64,000 nt of DNA from Cryobacterium ruanii (GTDB taxonomy: Bacteria; Actinomycetota; Actinomycetes; Actinomycetales; Microbacteriaceae). Each line of letters starts with the position of its first letter. Position 1 is the first letter of the stretch. A model generated the notes under the pieces. It was not told the origin of the DNA. It did not search any database and saw nothing but the letters and a program-made list of their open reading frames with translations. Location of the stretch: positions 163,587 through 227,586 of the forward strand of contig NZ_SOHK01000007.1 in NCBI RefSeq assembly GCF_004404055.1, in the 5' to 3' direction. Below, piece after piece: positions 34,033-42,200 of the stretch. The translations under genes and the position numbers were made by a program.

Positions 34033-34911
34033 ATGCCTACGCCTGTGTCCCCGCTGGGACTGCTTCTCGACGTCGACGGTCCGATTGCAAGCCCGATCTC
34101 ACGCACCATTGCCACGCCGAGTATCGTGACGGACCTGATCACCCTCGCGGCCGGACACGTGCCAATCGCATTCATCACGGGGCGGTCAGCCGGCTTCATT
34201 CGCGAGCAGGTCGTCGCCCCGCTCGTGGCAGCCGGTCTTCCGCAGAACTTTCGCATGTACGGAGTCTGCGAAAAGGGTGCCGTCTGGTTTCCGATCGAAC
34301 GGCACGGTATGGGTGAGGTGGTGGTCGACCGGGCGGTGGCGCTGCCGGCAGCGGTCATCGACGAGGTGCGTCACCTGGTCACGCAATCGTTTGCGACCGA
34401 GATGTTTTTCGACGAGACGAAGCAGGCCATGATCTCGGTCGAGCAGCGCACCGACGTGAGCCACGCTGACTTTCGCGCCCGCCAACCCGAATTCAACACG
34501 GCGGCCTACGCCATTTTGGTGAAACACGGGCTCGGCGTGCGACTCAACGGCCTCGAATCACCGGATACCTCGGGCCGGATTCGGTTTCGGTTGGACGCCA
34601 CGATCATTTCCACCGATATCGAATCCATCACCCTGGACAAGGACCATGCCGCGAAACGAGCGCTCGACTACTTCGCGCGCAGGGGCCCGCTACCCCGATT
34701 GTGGCGTTCGGTGGGAGATTCCCGCAGCGACTATCGTATGGCCGACCACCTGCACGAGGCCGGCTACGACGTCTCCCACGTGGATGTGCGGCCATCCGAC
34801 GGACTTCTGGACCGGCCGTACCCGGTAATCGTGATCGGAGACCAAATTCACGACGAAGCCGGAGCGACGTTCCTGCGGTACTGGGTCAAGAAGCTCGCAC
34901 TTCCCGCGTAA
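34033..34911 (+). CDS. HAD-superfamily hydrolase, type IIB-like
   Basis: Phosphatase-like protein of 292 residues. Motif I is LLLDVDGPIA (Asp13/Asp15) with Pro in place of the usual Thr after DxDG; motif II is AFITGRSAG; a cap domain follows; motif IV SVGDSRSDYRMA carries the metal-binding aspartates. The family includes sugar and nucleotide phosphatases and the specific substrate is not evident. It converges on the J-domain gene with 4 bp between the stop codons. Confidence 0.8.
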   Translation: MPTPVSPLGLLLDVDGPIASPISRTIATPSIVTDLITLAAGHVPIAFITGRSAGFIREQVVAPLVAAGLPQNFRMYGVCEKGAVWFPIERHGMGEVVVDRAVALPAAVIDEVRHLVTQSFATEMFFDETKQAMISVEQRTDVSHADFRARQPEFNTAAYAILVKHGLGVRLNGLESPDTSGRIRFRLDATIISTDIESITLDKDHAAKRALDYFARRGPLPRLWRSVGDSRSDYRMADHLHEAGYDVSHVDVRPSDGLLDRPYPVIVIGDQIHDEAGATFLRYWVKKLALPA

Positions 34912-34915
34912 CCGT

Positions 34916-35851
34916 TTAGGTGTTCACAAAGCGGATGCCGTTTAGCAGGGTACTGCGCAACTCGAAGACCTTCTCGAAGCTGCCGCGTTCCATGCCGGCC
35001 AGTCCTTCGCGCAGCACGCCGACGAGGCGCGAACGCGGGATGACGATGATCATCGGCCTGCGGCCGCGCTTGGGCAGCGACACGGGTTCGTCGACGGCCC
35101 CGTCTGGCAGCACGACGATGAGCGCCGTGAAACGCACCTTGAGACCGCGGGCGATCATCTTGGCGGCGTCGTCGAAGTGGTGGATGGGGCGATCCTCGTC
35201 TGGCACCTCCTCGCCGACCAGTTCGCCGCGGCGCAGCTGAACCGAGCCGCCCCAATCTTCGGAGAGCAGGCCGAACAGGCCTGCCGGGCCGAGGATGATG
35301 TGGTCGAGTTTGTCGGTCTGGCCGCCGGTATCAATGTCGTGCCAGGCCGTGAATCCGATGCCGAGGTTGGCGACTAGCTGCGCGGTGGCCTCTTCGGCGA
35401 GGGCCTTGGCGAGACAGTGGCGCACGAGTCGGGGGGCGCTGCGAATAAGGGCTGGCGCATACGGATCGTCGATGACCGTCCCGCGGCCGGCCCATTCGCG
35501 CACTAAATCGAGGTACCTCAGCCGCGCCTGGCCACCGGGATGACCGTGCATGCGAGTTTTCAGGCTGGATTTGGTGGCGGGGCCGCGGGAGGAGGGGGCG
35601 GCGTAGGCATCCGGTGCGGCACTCGGCTCGGTGTTGTCGAAGCGCCGACGATCGTAGACGGCTCGGCTCTCGGGGCTGCCAATGCGTTCCCAGGCGAGCT
35701 GCACAGCGTGAAATTTGGTCGCGTTGCCGCCGACATCGGGGTGAGTCTGGCGGAGCAGCAGCCGATAGGCGCGCCGCAGTTCATCATCGGTGGCGGTCGG
35801 ACTCACGCCGAGGACCTCGTAGGGGGTGGATGCGGCCGGGCTGTCTTGCAT
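34916..35851 (-). CDS. J-domain and NERD-like fusion protein
   Basis: Residues 10-70 are a J domain (YEVLGVSPTATDDELRRAYR, then QTHPDVGG containing the essential HPD tripeptide), which stimulates DnaK. After a linker, residues about 115-311 resemble a NERD/nuclease-related domain: GIGFTAWHDIDTGGQTDKLDH, HIILGPAGLFGLL and similar strands, where Asp residues could be catalytic. Neither the Gly/Phe region nor the zinc modules of DnaJ are present. 311 residues. It is alone, with a 21-bp palindrome 30 bp upstream of the start. The domain names are from pattern reading, the NERD call being less sure than the J domain. Confidence 0.75.
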   Translation of the reverse strand: MQDSPAASTPYEVLGVSPTATDDELRRAYRLLLRQTHPDVGGNATKFHAVQLAWERIGSPESRAVYDRRRFDNTEPSAAPDAYAAPSSRGPATKSSLKTRMHGHPGGQARLRYLDLVREWAGRGTVIDDPYAPALIRSAPRLVRHCLAKALAEEATAQLVANLGIGFTAWHDIDTGGQTDKLDHIILGPAGLFGLLSEDWGGSVQLRRGELVGEEVPDEDRPIHHFDDAAKMIARGLKVRFTALIVVLPDGAVDEPVSLPKRGRRPMIIVIPRSRLVGVLREGLAGMERGSFEKVFELRSTLLNGIRFVNT

Positions 35852-35879
35852 CCTGGGCGGGACCTTTCCGTGTTCGGGG

Positions 35880-35900
35880 CAATCGTTGCGGAAACGATTG
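35880..35900. promoter_or_regulatory. operator-like palindrome upstream of the J-domain gene
   Basis: CAATCGTT and AACGATTG are perfect 8-bp inverted arms with a 5-nt spacer (GCGGA), 29 bp before the ATG on the minus strand. The size fits a dimeric repressor site. Confidence 0.5.
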
Positions 35901-35939
35901 GAACGTCAACGCTACCGTGGGATTCTGACACCGGGCCGA

Positions 35940-35958
35940 GGGTAGGCGAGCCCTACCC
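35940..35958. terminator. GC-rich hairpin
   Basis: GGGTAGG and CCTACCC with a 5-nt loop. It stands between the 54-residue peptide gene (ending at 36010, leftward) and the J-domain gene, so it can terminate the former. No T-tract. Confidence 0.45.
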
Positions 35959-36009
35959 GGATACGACGAGTGGCCCCCACCCGCCGGCACCAAGGAGACC
36001 TCGGGACGC

Positions 36010-36174
36010 TTAGTCGCGCAGCAGGTGGAACGGAATTGCCATGGCAAATGAAACGCACAGGATTCCTCCGACGAAGATCGGTGCCATCAGCGACGTGACC
36101 GAGAAAGCGAGGCCGAACAGCCAGAGACCGAAGACGAAGATCGCAAACGCTACGACGAAGGCGACAATGTTCAT
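36010..36174 (-). CDS. 54-residue two-helix membrane peptide
   Basis: A short frame with good support: ATG 36174 preceded by GGAAAGGA, and a product made almost wholly of two hydrophobic helices (residues 3-25 AFVVAFAIFVFGLWLFGLAF; residues 30-48 MAPIFVGGILCVSFAMAI) ending HLLRD. It is probably an integral inner-membrane peptide. No family recognised. Neighbours are SRAP upstream and the J-domain gene downstream, all leftward but well separated. Confidence 0.7.
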   Translation of the reverse strand: MNIVAFVVAFAIFVFGLWLFGLAFSVTSLMAPIFVGGILCVSFAMAIPFHLLRD

Positions 36175-36278
36175 GGGGGGTCCTTTCCCGGCAGCGCCCG
36201 CGTAATATCGCCGGTCACTGATTTGTGCGTGCTGATTGTTCGTACTGATTCGAGCGTACCGTTTGGGGCCGGGTGCAA

Positions 36279-36989
36279 TTACATCGGATCGACGTTAAGG
36301 GGCGCGATCAGTTCGGGGCCGTTCCCGGTCACCGGGGCGACCTCGTGGAAATCCAGCGATTCCAGGACCTCACGAGAGGCTGCTACGGCGGCGTCGACCA
36401 GTGCCTGATCGCCCTCGGTGGCCGGGTCCAGCCAATGGTCCCACCACTCCTCCGGCAAAGCTACGGGGGTGCGGTCGTGAATTTGCGCGAGCGGGCCCCG
36501 GGCATCCGTCGTTAAAATGGTAGCGGACAGCACCCACCGCGCCGGATCGGTATTGGCGGCTGCCGGGTTCTTCCACCAGGAATACAGGCCGGCAAAGGCC
36601 AGCGGCAGGCCATCGTCGGAGTGAACAAAAAACGGCGTCTTGACGGTGCCTTCGGTGCGCCACTCGAAGTATCCCGTGGCGGGCACCAGGGCTCGCTGTG
36701 ATCGCACGGATGTTTTGAAGGTCGGTTTCTCGGCAGCAGTTTCTGCTCGCGCATTGAAGGTCGGAAATTTCGAGGACGGTTCGGTCGCGAACGAGGGAAT
36801 CAACGACCAGCGGGCCGATTCCAGCCGGCGCACCGCCGGATCGGTTCTAGCGGATTCAAGCACGATTGGGATCTGCTCGGTCGGCCGGATGTTCCAGGAC
36901 GGCTCCGGCAGGTTCTCCCCCTCGTGTTCGACATCGAACATGGCCGCCAAGTCCGGCGCTGTATCGGTAATGATGAATCGACCACACAT
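36279..36989 (-). CDS. SRAP-family abasic-site sensor (YedK/HMCES)
   Basis: Forms a covalent thiazolidine link with abasic sites in single-stranded DNA. After removal of Met1, Cys2 of MCGRF is the nucleophile. NIRPTEQIPI, WSLIPSF, FNARAETAAEKPTF, GYFEWR (the catalytic Glu) and QIHDRTPV (the catalytic His) are all present. 236 residues. TATTCT 6 nt before ATG 36989 marks a leaderless message and dismisses the 12-codon upstream extension. It is divergent from a DUF3097 gene 59 bp away. Confidence 0.94.
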   Translation of the reverse strand: MCGRFIITDTAPDLAAMFDVEHEGENLPEPSWNIRPTEQIPIVLESARTDPAVRRLESARWSLIPSFATEPSSKFPTFNARAETAAEKPTFKTSVRSQRALVPATGYFEWRTEGTVKTPFFVHSDDGLPLAFAGLYSWWKNPAAANTDPARWVLSATILTTDARGPLAQIHDRTPVALPEEWWDHWLDPATEGDQALVDAAVAASREVLESLDFHEVAPVTGNGPELIAPLNVDPM

Positions 36990-36995
36990 ACTCCG

Positions 36996-37001
36996 AGAAT
37001 A
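36996..37001 (-). promoter_or_regulatory. -10 hexamer of the SRAP gene, leaderless
   Basis: TATTCT on the minus strand, 6 nt before ATG 36989. It faces the DUF3097 -10 (37036-37041) so that the two promoters share about 35 bp. Confidence 0.6.
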
Positions 37002-37035
37002 CCGCGCCCTGCCCGGGTGATTCACGGTTGTCCGC

Positions 37036-37041
37036 TAGCGT
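37036..37041 (+). promoter_or_regulatory. -10 hexamer of the DUF3097 gene, leaderless
   Basis: TAGCGT, 7 nt, ATG 37049. Confidence 0.55.
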
Positions 37042-37048
37042 CGATGCA

Positions 37049-37885
37049 ATGGACGATCGATACAGTGCAGACGTGCTCTCCCCCGGGTGGCGCGACGCTG
37101 GCCGCCGGATCATTCCGACGCAGGAAGCCACGCGTGACCTCGTCGTCGAGGAGGTCGCCACGGGATTTTGCGGTGCGGTCACTCGGGTGGAAAAGAAGAT
37201 CGTCACCCTGGAGGATCGGCACGGCAAACTGCGACTATTTCCGCTCGGCTCCGGTTTTCTGATCGACGGTCGCCCGGTGAACCTCGTGGCTCCGACGATG
37301 GCCGCCGCTCTCGGCCGGTTGCGCACGGCTTCGGGTTCGACCGCCGTACCGAACGCCCCGGCCCGGGTCGCGCGCGCCAGCCGCCTCTTCGTCGAGGGGC
37401 GTCACGACGCCGAGCTGGTCGAAAAGGTCTGGGGCGCCGATCTGCGCATCGAAGGTGTCGTCGTTGAATACATCGAGGGAGTCGACAACCTCGACGAGAT
37501 CCTCCGGAAATTCCGGCCGGGACCCGGCCGTCGGGCCGGAGTGCTGGTCGACCACCTCGTTCCGGGTTCGAAGGAAAGCCGCATCGCCGAGGCCGTGGCG
37601 CGCGGGCCGTTCGCCGCGAGCGTGCTCGTGGTCGGGCATCCCTTCGTCGACGTCTGGCAATCGGTCAAACCAGCACGAGTTGGCCTCACAGCCTGGCCCA
37701 CGGTGCCGCGAAGTATCGAGTGGAAACACGGCATCTGCGACGCCCTCGGCTGGCCGTCCGAGGAGCAGGCCGACATCGCGCGGGCCTGGCAGCGAATTCT
37801 CGCGCAGGTGCGTACTTTTGCCGATCTGGAACCGCAACTTTTGGGGCGCGTGGAACAACTTATCGACTTCGTCACAGCCGAATGA
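37049..37885 (+). CDS. DUF3097 protein with TOPRIM-like signature
   Basis: Actinobacterial family of unknown function, 278 residues, usual length. The N-terminal ~90 residues form a small beta-rich domain (VTRVEKKIVTLEDRHG, FLIDGRPV). The C-terminal part reads SRLFVEGRHDAELVEKVWG, then about 50 residues later VLVDHLVPGSKES: a Glu in VEGxxDA and a later Asp in a hydrophobic strand, the layout of TOPRIM folds (RNase M5, DnaG, OLD). That link is my reading of the pattern. Divergent from SRAP with facing promoters, hinting at DNA or RNA transactions. Confidence 0.8.
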   Translation: MDDRYSADVLSPGWRDAGRRIIPTQEATRDLVVEEVATGFCGAVTRVEKKIVTLEDRHGKLRLFPLGSGFLIDGRPVNLVAPTMAAALGRLRTASGSTAVPNAPARVARASRLFVEGRHDAELVEKVWGADLRIEGVVVEYIEGVDNLDEILRKFRPGPGRRAGVLVDHLVPGSKESRIAEAVARGPFAASVLVVGHPFVDVWQSVKPARVGLTAWPTVPRSIEWKHGICDALGWPSEEQADIARAWQRILAQVRTFADLEPQLLGRVEQLIDFVTAE

Positions 37886-38197
37886 CACGCCGTAACGAGT
37901 TTCGGCCAACGGGTGCCCGGGAGCTTCTCCGGGTAGTGCTAGACCGGGAGTTCACGCGAATTTTGCCGTGAACGTAACGCTTTCATGTCAAAAAGGCTGG
38001 GAATTTTGAAACCGTCCAGACTTGTGGGCTAGTGTTGGACACGTAGTTGTAGTGCTTGCACGTCTTAAACGCCCCGACTGTGATTCAACTGGATCGCGGT
38101 CTGTGCGCCACATTCCTTTCGGAAGCGGACGACGAATACCGCGACGAACGGTCCCGACAGTCGGGGCCGGTCTAACACTCCTGGAGGAGTTTTACAA
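37886..38197 (+). promoter_or_regulatory. cspA promoter and long cold-shock-type leader
   Basis: A 312-bp gap without a gene. TTGAAA (38006-38011), an 18-nt spacer and TAGTGT (38030-38035) form a sigma-70-type promoter. Transcription from about 38042 gives a leader near 155 nt, the long 5' untranslated region typical of cold-shock genes, ending in CTGGAGGAG before the ATG. The part before 38000 shows nothing definite. Confidence 0.65.
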
Positions 38198-38401
38198 ATG
38201 GCAACAGGTACCGTGAAATGGTTCAACGCTGAAAAGGGCTTCGGCTTTATCGCACCCGACGACGGAAGCGCCGATGTTTTCGCGCACTACTCCGCGATCG
38301 CGTCGAACGGCTACAAGTCCCTCGATGAGAACCAGAAGGTTGAGTTCGAGGTAACCCAGGGCCCCAAGGGTCCTCAGGCCGAGAACATCCGCGCCCTCTA
38401 A
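38198..38401 (+). CDS. cspA: cold-shock protein
   Basis: A 67-residue single-domain OB-fold RNA chaperone. RNP1 [10 protein letters not shown] and RNP2 VFAHYSAI are intact, with the N-terminal [14 protein letters not shown] hallmark. Melts RNA structure in the cytoplasm. Strong ribosome site, long leader and a dedicated UUCG terminator make a monocistronic unit. Other Csp paralogues may exist outside the window. Confidence 0.96.
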   Translation: MATGTVKWFNAEKGFGFIAPDDGSADVFAHYSAIASNGYKSLDENQKVEFEVTQGPKGPQAENIRAL

Positions 38402-38413
38402 ATAGAGCTTGCG

Positions 38414-38447
38414 AAGAACGCCTCCCGCTTCGGCGGGAGGCGTTCTT
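38414..38447 (+). terminator. intrinsic terminator of cspA
   Basis: Stem AAGAACGCCTCCCGC pairs perfectly with GCGGGAGGCGTTCTT around a TTCG tetraloop, 13 nt after the stop, followed by a short T-rich ATGTT. Confidence 0.85.
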
Positions 38448-38498
38448 ATGTTAATCAGTTCGGGCCGGTCGGCGATACGGGCCGGAAGGCCTGCCCCA

Positions 38499-38978
38499 CT
38501 ATTTGACCAGATCTTGCCAGCCGTCACCGTCGACATATTCAAAGATCAGGTTCGTTTCAGTGTGGGCGACGGCCGGATGCTCTGCAAGATGTTCCAACAC
38601 GAAGTCGCGCAGGTGGGAGGCATCAGCTGCGGCCACGTGCAGCAGGTAGTCGTCGGCACCGGCCGTATGAAAGAGCCCGATCACGCCGGGCCAGTGCGGG
38701 GCGGCGTTACGAAAGTCATCGATCTGAACCCGGGCGTGCTTGGCGAGCCGCACCGAGATTAGTGCCTGCAGGCTGGCACCGAGCGCGGCCAAATCGATAT
38801 TGGCCCGGTAGCCACGAATGTGGCCGAGTTGTTGAAGGCGGCGCAGGCGCAAAGACACCGTGGACTCGGCGACTCCGATTTCAGTCGCCAGGGCAGCACC
38901 CGACGCCCGGGCATTGACCGACAGGGCACGGAGGAGTGCACGGTCAACCCGGTCAAGTTCTGGCTTCTTCGATTCCAT
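38499..38978 (-). CDS. Lrp/AsnC-family transcriptional regulator
   Basis: 159-residue feast/famine regulator. The N-terminal helix-turn-helix (LDRVDRALLRALSVNARAS, then TEIGVAESTVSLRLRRL) is followed by a RAM ligand-binding domain with the acidic patch around VDDFRN and GADDYLLHVA. ATG 38978 has GAGGGAG upstream. It is divergent from a PLP-dependent Cys/Met enzyme with inverted repeats between, which is the classical arrangement of an Lrp-type activator with its target (for example mdeR-mdeA or decR). Confidence 0.92.
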   Translation of the reverse strand: MESKKPELDRVDRALLRALSVNARASGAALATEIGVAESTVSLRLRRLQQLGHIRGYRANIDLAALGASLQALISVRLAKHARVQIDDFRNAAPHWPGVIGLFHTAGADDYLLHVAAADASHLRDFVLEHLAEHPAVAHTETNLIFEYVDGDGWQDLVK

Positions 38979-39024
38979 AAAGAGACTCCCTCGTTATCAA
39001 GCAGTTTATGCGATGCCAAATAAA

Positions 39025-39061
39025 GTTTTGCAAGGGTCTGCAGGCTGCCTTGCGCCAAAAC
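39025..39061. promoter_or_regulatory. inverted repeat, candidate Lrp-family operator
   Basis: GTTTTGCAAGG (39025-39035) faces CCTTGCGCCAAAAC (39048-39061), an imperfect dyad with a two-base bulge centred in the divergent gap. Confidence 0.55.
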
Positions 39062-39079
39062 ACAGAATCTGTTTCTGTG
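39061..39079. promoter_or_regulatory. second inverted repeat near the enzyme start
   Basis: CACAGAA and TTCTGTG separated by 5 nt, ending 6 bp before ATG 39085. With the first dyad it makes two sites in 55 bp, suiting an octameric Lrp-type protein. Confidence 0.5.
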
Positions 39080-39084
39080 AGGGC

Positions 39085-40302
39085 ATGCTGCCACTGATGT
39101 CACATATTGAAACCCTTGCCGTGCACGCCGGAATGGACGGCCTCACCGAAGCCGGAGTTCACGTTCCGGGTATCGACCTGTCGACCACGAATCCGCTGCG
39201 CGGTGTGGAGGCGGGCGGAGAGTCCTACGAGAACCTGGCGACCGGCGGTACGCCGGAGCCCGGGGACTCTGCCGTCTACCAACGGTTGTGGCAGCCCGGA
39301 GTCGCCCGGTTCGAAAGTGCACTCGCGGCATTGGAACGGGCCGAGGGCACCGTGGCCTTCGCCACCGGGATGGCCGCCCTCACCGCGACGCTCATCGCGA
39401 CGGTCACCGCCAGCAAGCCCCATATCGTGGCCCTGCGCCCCCTCTACGGCGGAACCGATCATGTCCTGGCCAGTGGGCTGCTTGGCACGACGGTCACCTG
39501 GACCGATCTGGCCGGCGTGGCTGCGGCCATCCGTTCGAACACCGGCCTGGTCGTTCTGGAGACGCCGGCCAACCCAACCCTCGAGCTCACCGATATTCGG
39601 GCGGTCGTGGCGGCCGCCGGAAATGTTCCGGTGTTGGTGGACAATACCTTCGCTACCCCGGTACTGCAGCGCCCGATCGAGTCGGGGGCTACCCTGGTGC
39701 TGCACAGCGCGACGAAATTCCTCGGTGGGCACGGCGACGCCATGGGCGGAACCGTCTCGGGGCCGGAGGAGTGGATGGTGCGCCTGCGGCAGGTGCGCGC
39801 GCTCACCGGTGGCTTACTGCAGCCGTTCAACGCCTACCTGCTGCATCGTGGCCTGCGCACCCTGCCGATTCGGGTACGCGCCCAACAGGTCACAGCTGGT
39901 GCGATCGCTGCCCGGCTCCACGAACACCCGGCGCTGATCCGTGTGCTGTACCCCGGCCTGCCCGGCCAGGACCCACAGGGGCTGATCGGCCGCCAGAGTG
40001 CCGGGGCCGGCTCCCTGATCGCCCTGGACCTCGGCTCCTGTGCGGCCGCAGTGCGCTTCACCGAAACGCTGCGGCTGATCACGCACGCCGTGTCGCTCGG
40101 CGGTGTCGACTCCCTCGTGCAGCATCCGGCGTCACTGACCCACCGGCCGGTTGCGGCGGAGGCACGCCCGGGTACCGGCATCGTGCGCCTGTCGATTGGG
40201 TTGGAACACGTCGATGATCTGATGAACGACATTCTGACCGCACTGTTGGTCGCCCGCGTGCCCGTGGGCGCCGCCGCGCGGTCGGCAACGCTGCGGAGCT
40301 AG
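39085..40302 (+). CDS. trans-sulfuration-family PLP enzyme (Cys/Met metabolism)
   Basis: Fold-type I enzyme of the cystathionine gamma-synthase/gamma-lyase/methionine gamma-lyase group. The PLP lysine is in LHSATKFLGGHGD, the Tyr of the active site in RPLYGGTDHV. The catalytic Cys of methionine gamma-lyases is Gly here, pointing to a cystathionine-type or O-acetylhomoserine-type reaction; the substrate is not settled. 405 residues from ATG 39085; ATG 39097 is also possible. The larger upstream frame would overlap the regulator and is rejected. Its stop shares the palindrome CTAG with the stop of the convergent helicase. Confidence 0.87.
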   Translation: MLPLMSHIETLAVHAGMDGLTEAGVHVPGIDLSTTNPLRGVEAGGESYENLATGGTPEPGDSAVYQRLWQPGVARFESALAALERAEGTVAFATGMAALTATLIATVTASKPHIVALRPLYGGTDHVLASGLLGTTVTWTDLAGVAAAIRSNTGLVVLETPANPTLELTDIRAVVAAAGNVPVLVDNTFATPVLQRPIESGATLVLHSATKFLGGHGDAMGGTVSGPEEWMVRLRQVRALTGGLLQPFNAYLLHRGLRTLPIRVRAQQVTAGAIAARLHEHPALIRVLYPGLPGQDPQGLIGRQSAGAGSLIALDLGSCAAAVRFTETLRLITHAVSLGGVDSLVQHPASLTHRPVAAEARPGTGIVRLSIGLEHVDDLMNDILTALLVARVPVGAAARSATLRS

Positions 40303-42116
40303 CTGCGGCCGAGGCGGCGGCGCAGCAGGTCGATGCGCATTTGCAGCTGAGTCACGCTGGCCTGGGCGACGGCGGGCCCTCCACAGATCCGACGCATCTC
40401 GGCGTGGATCATGCCGTGCGGCTCGTTGGCGAGCTTCGACCACATGCCCACGAGGCTCGACAGCAGGGTGCGCTGTTCCTTGAGAGTACGGTACAGCGGC
40501 GGCGGCTCGAGCGGGGCTATTTCACCGGTGACCGGGTTTTTGCGCTTGTCGGTCGATCGTTTCGACTGCCGGGACTGGCGTTGCCGCAGCAACTCAGAGA
40601 CCTGTTCCGGCTCTAGCAGGCCCGGGATGCCGATGAAGTCGAACTCTTCATCGGTGCCGGGTTCGGCGAGCTCACCGAATTCGTCACCGTCGAACATGAC
40701 CATGTCGAACGTCGCCTGTGAGTCAAGGGCCTGCCAGGTAAAATCATCCAGGCCAAGGTCATCGGACGCTTTGTCTTCCTTGTTCGCCGCGGCGACCATG
40801 GCATCTTCGGGGTTGTACATGCCGTCGTCGCCGTCTTCACGGTTGCTGCGGTCGAGTGCATGGTCACGTTCAAGCTCGAGCGCGTTGGCCAGGCTGAGCA
40901 GCCCGGGAACGTTGGGCAGAAAAATGGATGCCGTCTCGCCCCGCCGGCGGGCCCGCACGAACCGGCCGATCGCCTGCGCGAAGTAGAGCGGCGTTGCCGC
41001 GCTCGTCGCGTAGACGCCGACGGCGAGGCGCGGCACATCAACGCCCTCCGACACCATGCGCACGGCGACCATCCAGCGGCGGGTGTTCTTGGAGAACTCG
41101 TCGATGCGGTCGCTCGCCTCCTTCTCGTCGGAGAGCACGATGGTGACCGGCTCCCCGCAGATGTCTTCCAGAATGACGGCGTAGGCGCGTGCGGTGGTCT
41201 GGTCGGTGGCTATGACGAGGCCACCGGCATCCGGAATGCCGTGCCGCACCTCGGTCAGGCGAGAATTAGCGGCGCGCAATACGGAGGGTATCCACTGTCC
41301 GCTGGGCTCGAGCGCGGTGCGCCAGGCCTGGCTCGTGATGTCCTTGGTGTTACCCTCGCCGAGCTTGGCTTCCATCTCGTCGCCGGCGCGGGTGCGCCAC
41401 TTCATGTGTCCGGCGTAGACCATGAACATCACCGGGCGCACCACGCCGTCGGCGAGGGCACGGCCGTACCCGTAGGCGTAGTCGCTCTGCGACATGCGTA
41501 TGCCATGTTTGTCGGGCAGGTAGCTCACGAAGGGAATCGGCGAGGTGTCGGAGCGGAACGGGGTGCCGGTCAGAGATAGCCTGCGGGTGGCCGGGCCGAA
41601 GGCCTCGCGGATCGCGTCGCCCCAGCTCAGGGCGTCTCCCCCGTGATGGATCTCGTCGAGGATGACCAGGGTGCGGCTCGACTCGGTCAGCTGCTTGTGC
41701 AGCGCGGCCCGAGCTGCGACCTGGGCGTAAGTGACGACGACCCCGTGATAGTGACTGCCATAACTGCGGTCGGCGTTCTTGAACATGGGATCGAGACGGA
41801 TGCCCGCGCGCGCCGCGGCATCCGCCCACTGGTTCTTGAGATGCTCGGTCGGGGCAACGACCGTGATGCGGTCGATTGTGCGCCGAGACCGGAGTTCGGC
41901 CGCCAGACGCAGGGCGAACGTCGTCTTCCCGGCGCCGGGTGTGGCCGCTGCAAGGAAGTCGCGGGGTTCGTGCACGAAGTAGGCTTCGAGCGCTTCGGCT
42001 TGCCAGGCGCGCAGTTTGCCGGCGGTACCCCAGGCCGCCCGTTCTGGGAAGGACGGCGAAAGGTGTTCGGCTGCACTCGTTCCCTGTGCGGGACCGAAAA
42101 CAGATGGAGTATTCAC
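40299..42116 (-). CDS. DEAD/DEAH-box superfamily-2 helicase
   Basis: Type III restriction/UvrB-like SF2 ATPase. Motif I ATPGAGKTTF, motif II ILDEIHHGGD, motif III LTGTPFRSD, and motif VI YFAQAIGRFVRARRRGE are intact, with RecA-like domain 2 containing VSEGVDVPRLAV. The last ~180 residues are charged and helical (SRQSKRSTDKRKNP). GTG 42116 gives 605 residues and begins just before the conserved SVFG...AEHLSP region; TAGATT sits 8 nt upstream. The frame extends to 42218 but this would overlap the divergent SGNH gene. Role unknown; no nuclease or methylase partner is near. Confidence 0.88.
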   Translation of the reverse strand: MNTPSVFGPAQGTSAAEHLSPSFPERAAWGTAGKLRAWQAEALEAYFVHEPRDFLAAATPGAGKTTFALRLAAELRSRRTIDRITVVAPTEHLKNQWADAAARAGIRLDPMFKNADRSYGSHYHGVVVTYAQVAARAALHKQLTESSRTLVILDEIHHGGDALSWGDAIREAFGPATRRLSLTGTPFRSDTSPIPFVSYLPDKHGIRMSQSDYAYGYGRALADGVVRPVMFMVYAGHMKWRTRAGDEMEAKLGEGNTKDITSQAWRTALEPSGQWIPSVLRAANSRLTEVRHGIPDAGGLVIATDQTTARAYAVILEDICGEPVTIVLSDEKEASDRIDEFSKNTRRWMVAVRMVSEGVDVPRLAVGVYATSAATPLYFAQAIGRFVRARRRGETASIFLPNVPGLLSLANALELERDHALDRSNREDGDDGMYNPEDAMVAAANKEDKASDDLGLDDFTWQALDSQATFDMVMFDGDEFGELAEPGTDEEFDFIGIPGLLEPEQVSELLRQRQSRQSKRSTDKRKNPVTGEIAPLEPPPLYRTLKEQRTLLSSLVGMWSKLANEPHGMIHAEMRRICGGPAVAQASVTQLQMRIDLLRRRLGRS

Positions 42117-42200
42117 TTCTGCCAAATCTATCAAAGCCCACCGACGTTCGCGCGCGCGGCGGGTTCGACCGGAGGCGGGGTGGTCAGACAGACTGGGTCG

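Noticed and set aside
38042..38197. riboswitch in the cspA leader
   Set aside because: No conserved aptamer core recognised; a cold-shock leader explains it.
40299..40302. shared CTAG at the two convergent stop codons
   Set aside because: A palindromic stop overlap of 4 bp is expected at some tightly packed convergent pairs.
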